A stretch of 64,000 bases of DNA from Pedobacter steynii (GTDB lineage Bacteria > Bacteroidota > Bacteroidia > Sphingobacteriales > Sphingobacteriaceae), in the NCBI RefSeq assembly GCF_900103665.1, contig NZ_FNGY01000002.1:682001-746000 (forward strand). The letters run 5' to 3'. The notes under the pieces were generated by a model. That model saw only the letters and a program-made list of their open reading frames with translations. It was not told where the DNA came from and made no database searches. Below, piece by piece: positions 63,501 through 64,000 of the stretch. The translations under genes and the position numbers were made by a program. Within the stretch, counting starts at the first letter, position 1; every line of letters starts with the position of its first letter.

Positions 63501-63927
63501 ATTTTTCCAGGGTGCAGCATCTGTAGATTTTTATTTTTCAAATGAGTTTATGCCGTTTAGAAATGGTGATGCCAGGGGAAGTCTGTATTCAAATATTCTG
63601 GACAGGTGGACCCCGGAAAATCCGAACCAGAATGCATTTTATCCGAGACTTAGCTATGGCTCAGATATCAATCAAAATTACGCCACAAGTACCAAATTCT
63701 TGCAAAACGGTCGCTTTCTAAGACTGAAGACGTTGGATTTTGGATATACATTTAAAAAGGAAGCGATCAGGTTTGCAGGTTTACAGAAGCTGAGGCTTTA
63801 TTTTATCGGCTATAACCTGTTTACAATTAGTCCCTTTAAGTTCTGGGATCCGGAAATGGGTGGAGGATCCGGTACAAGGTATCCCAATATCCGAACCTTT
63901 AGTTTAGGCCTTAGCGCTACTTTTTAA
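60565..63927 (+). CDS. SusC/RagA-family TonB-linked outer-membrane transporter with STN domain
   Basis: An 1120-residue receptor. Signal region MKFTIIILLTAIIQVNATTY (internal ATG near 60634 is an alternative start), STN domain (IEKVFKSLREQSKYNFYYED), carboxypeptidase-regulatory-like domain (VTGKVLDENSKPIPGVSVKL), plug with VAYGQKQRKIETLGAQST and ILKDASSTSVYGVRGANGVV, and a barrel ending FSLGLSATF. The VVVAYGxQ TonB-box-like segment is clear. It is followed after 17 bases by the start of a SusD gene. Confidence 0.95.
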   Translation: MYKIFNDLPWWASPRMGSIFLLRMKFTIIILLTAIIQVNATTYAQTINLKVKNANIEKVFKSLREQSKYNFYYEDDMISKANPITLSAVNEPFLSVLEKCFKNQPFTYLINHNTVVVRKRTEQVAPVPKKADITVTGKVLDENSKPIPGVSVKLKGTAITVATSPEGDFTMKVPEDGILVFSYIGYEMQEIPVQGRKNIQVNLKPADNKLEDVVVVAYGQKQRKIETLGAQSTLNVDDLKQPVANISTVLAGRVSGLVGVQRSGEPGRDGADLWIRGVISLGNNAPLILVDGVERSFSNIDPNDIESFSILKDASSTSVYGVRGANGVVIVNTKRGKAGRTEINLDYYQGLTNFTRVPETADGVTYMQMANEARLTRGGTPRYTQEQISKTLSREDPYLYPNVNWFDEIFNDFGKNKKANLSIRGGGEKSTFYVSAGYYDETGLFKTDALQQYNSAIKFSRVNFSSALTLKATPTTTIDLGIKGWISNGNYPGKSASEIFENSLRTYPVLYPVMYPDNKEPFLSTGGGLNSSYGLLTNRGYSTTYENQIMSDVRVNQDMSGILKGLSAHVLYSFDATNSNSLNRIKTPTTYFATKRDEKGDLVYTTIGQGQDYLSFGRSNGGSRQFYLEGAIKYNQTFGDHRVGGMLLYNQSDKVSATADNLIGSIPYRSLGGVGRFTYSYKDRYLAELTFGYNGAENFAPSKRYGFFPSYALGWVISNESFYGKAANIFQLLKLRGSYGVVGSSSIGGRRFSYIGTVENTGSAYVFGENRASINAVQGIDIADYAVDATWETEKDLNLGLELKTLNNALGLQIDVFTRKRENIFRSRGVVPGFLGIRKNLQGNLGVTEAKGIDFTGNYDKRFGEVAVSFQGTFTYNKNKVIEDDSPIPAYPWQESRGQSVYNRIGYIAQGFYTQAEIDDPSVPRTAGVVQAGDLKFKDLNGDGIINVDDQTFIGKDQVPQILYGFGTTLGYKGFSLGAFFQGAASVDFYFSNEFMPFRNGDARGSLYSNILDRWTPENPNQNAFYPRLSYGSDINQNYATSTKFLQNGRFLRLKTLDFGYTFKKEAIRFAGLQKLRLYFIGYNLFTISPFKFWDPEMGGGSGTRYPNIRTFSLGLSATF

Positions 63928-63944
63928 CCTTAACAATTTTTGAC

Positions 63945-64000
63945 ATGAAAAGAAACATATTTTTTAAAACTGTATTGGTTATTGCAGTTATAAGTTCGTT
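63945..64000 (+). CDS. SusD-family lipoprotein, 5' end only
   Basis: The first 18 codons (MKRNIFFKTVLVIAVISS) form a lipoprotein-type signal start, and the frame runs off the window. The SusD identity rests on its position 17 bases after susC. Confidence 0.7.
   Translation, partial: MKRNIFFKTVLVIAVISS

Noticed and set aside
1..64000. CRISPR array
   Set aside because: No set of regularly spaced repeats with variable spacers was found; the only regular array (17725-17810) has three operator-like copies with short spacers.

Overview
The window looks like chromosomal DNA of a soil or freshwater Bacteroidota bacterium of the Sphingobacteriaceae, most likely Pedobacter or a close relative. The basis is three SusC/SusD-type outer-membrane transport sets driven by ECF sigma/FecR pairs, TAnnTTTG-type -7 boxes, no obvious Shine-Dalgarno sites, many lipoproteins, and protein families typical of that group (DUF6266-like, GldG-like, TlpA with DUF4369, DUF5117-type metalloproteases). 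The species call is inference; no rRNA is present.

Layout. 1-4.0 kb is a small accessory island: three DUF6266-like paralogs (the last one broken), a small helix-turn-helix protein, a 10-bp tandem repeat, and a compact set that reads like a phage lysis cassette (three-helix holin-like protein, CHAP-type amidase, lipoprotein with a C-terminal membrane helix like a unimolecular spanin). 4.0-7.6 kb holds a methyltransferase, an ECF sigma factor overlapping an unusual partner that has both an inner-membrane helix and an outer-membrane barrel (Dma-like), and an unknown gene. 8.0-16.4 kb is bounded by a degenerate tRNA-Pro and a copy of its last 16 bases, with three copies of the tRNA terminator hairpin; inside are gene fragments (AraC, probable carbonic anhydrase tail), a DinB protein, a TonB-dependent receptor, CorA, and an HxlR/SDR pair whose SDR is frameshifted. 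16.4-22.7 kb carries an AAA/DUF4143 ATPase with three phased upstream repeats, then a secreted metalloprotease, a double-DUF1080 protein and a Tat-exported Gfo/Idh/MocA oxidoreductase. 22.8-29.4 kb is a mixed region of DJ-1/PfpI protein, small lipoprotein, a frameshifted GG-leader peptide gene, two HxlR regulators with SDR, quinone-oxidoreductase-like and azoreductase genes, and further gene debris.

29.6-47.4 kb is one long transport locus: sigma factor, FecR, SusC, SusD, ABC ATPase, GldF/GldG-like permease, two overlapping MutS-like ATPases, a TlpA-like thioredoxin and an M16 peptidase. 47.7-57.1 kb holds a sigma factor facing an opposite-strand FecR-SusC-SusD-zinc metalloprotease operon; 57.4 kb is another TlpA-like protein; 58.6-64.0 kb starts a third sigma-FecR-SusC-SusD set that runs off the end. 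No glycoside hydrolase accompanies the three SusCD pairs. Instead peptidases and TlpA-like thioredoxins do, so peptide or peptide-derived substrates are more likely than glycans. All three susC genes have a similar GC-rich hairpin (core CCGGAA...TTCCGG) in the leader, which looks like a shared cis-acting RNA element.

The strongest candidates for undescribed biology are the MutS-pair/GldFG-like exporter inside a SusCD locus, the Dma-like sigma/anti-sigma pair, the DUF6266 plus lysis-like island, and the shared susC leader hairpin.
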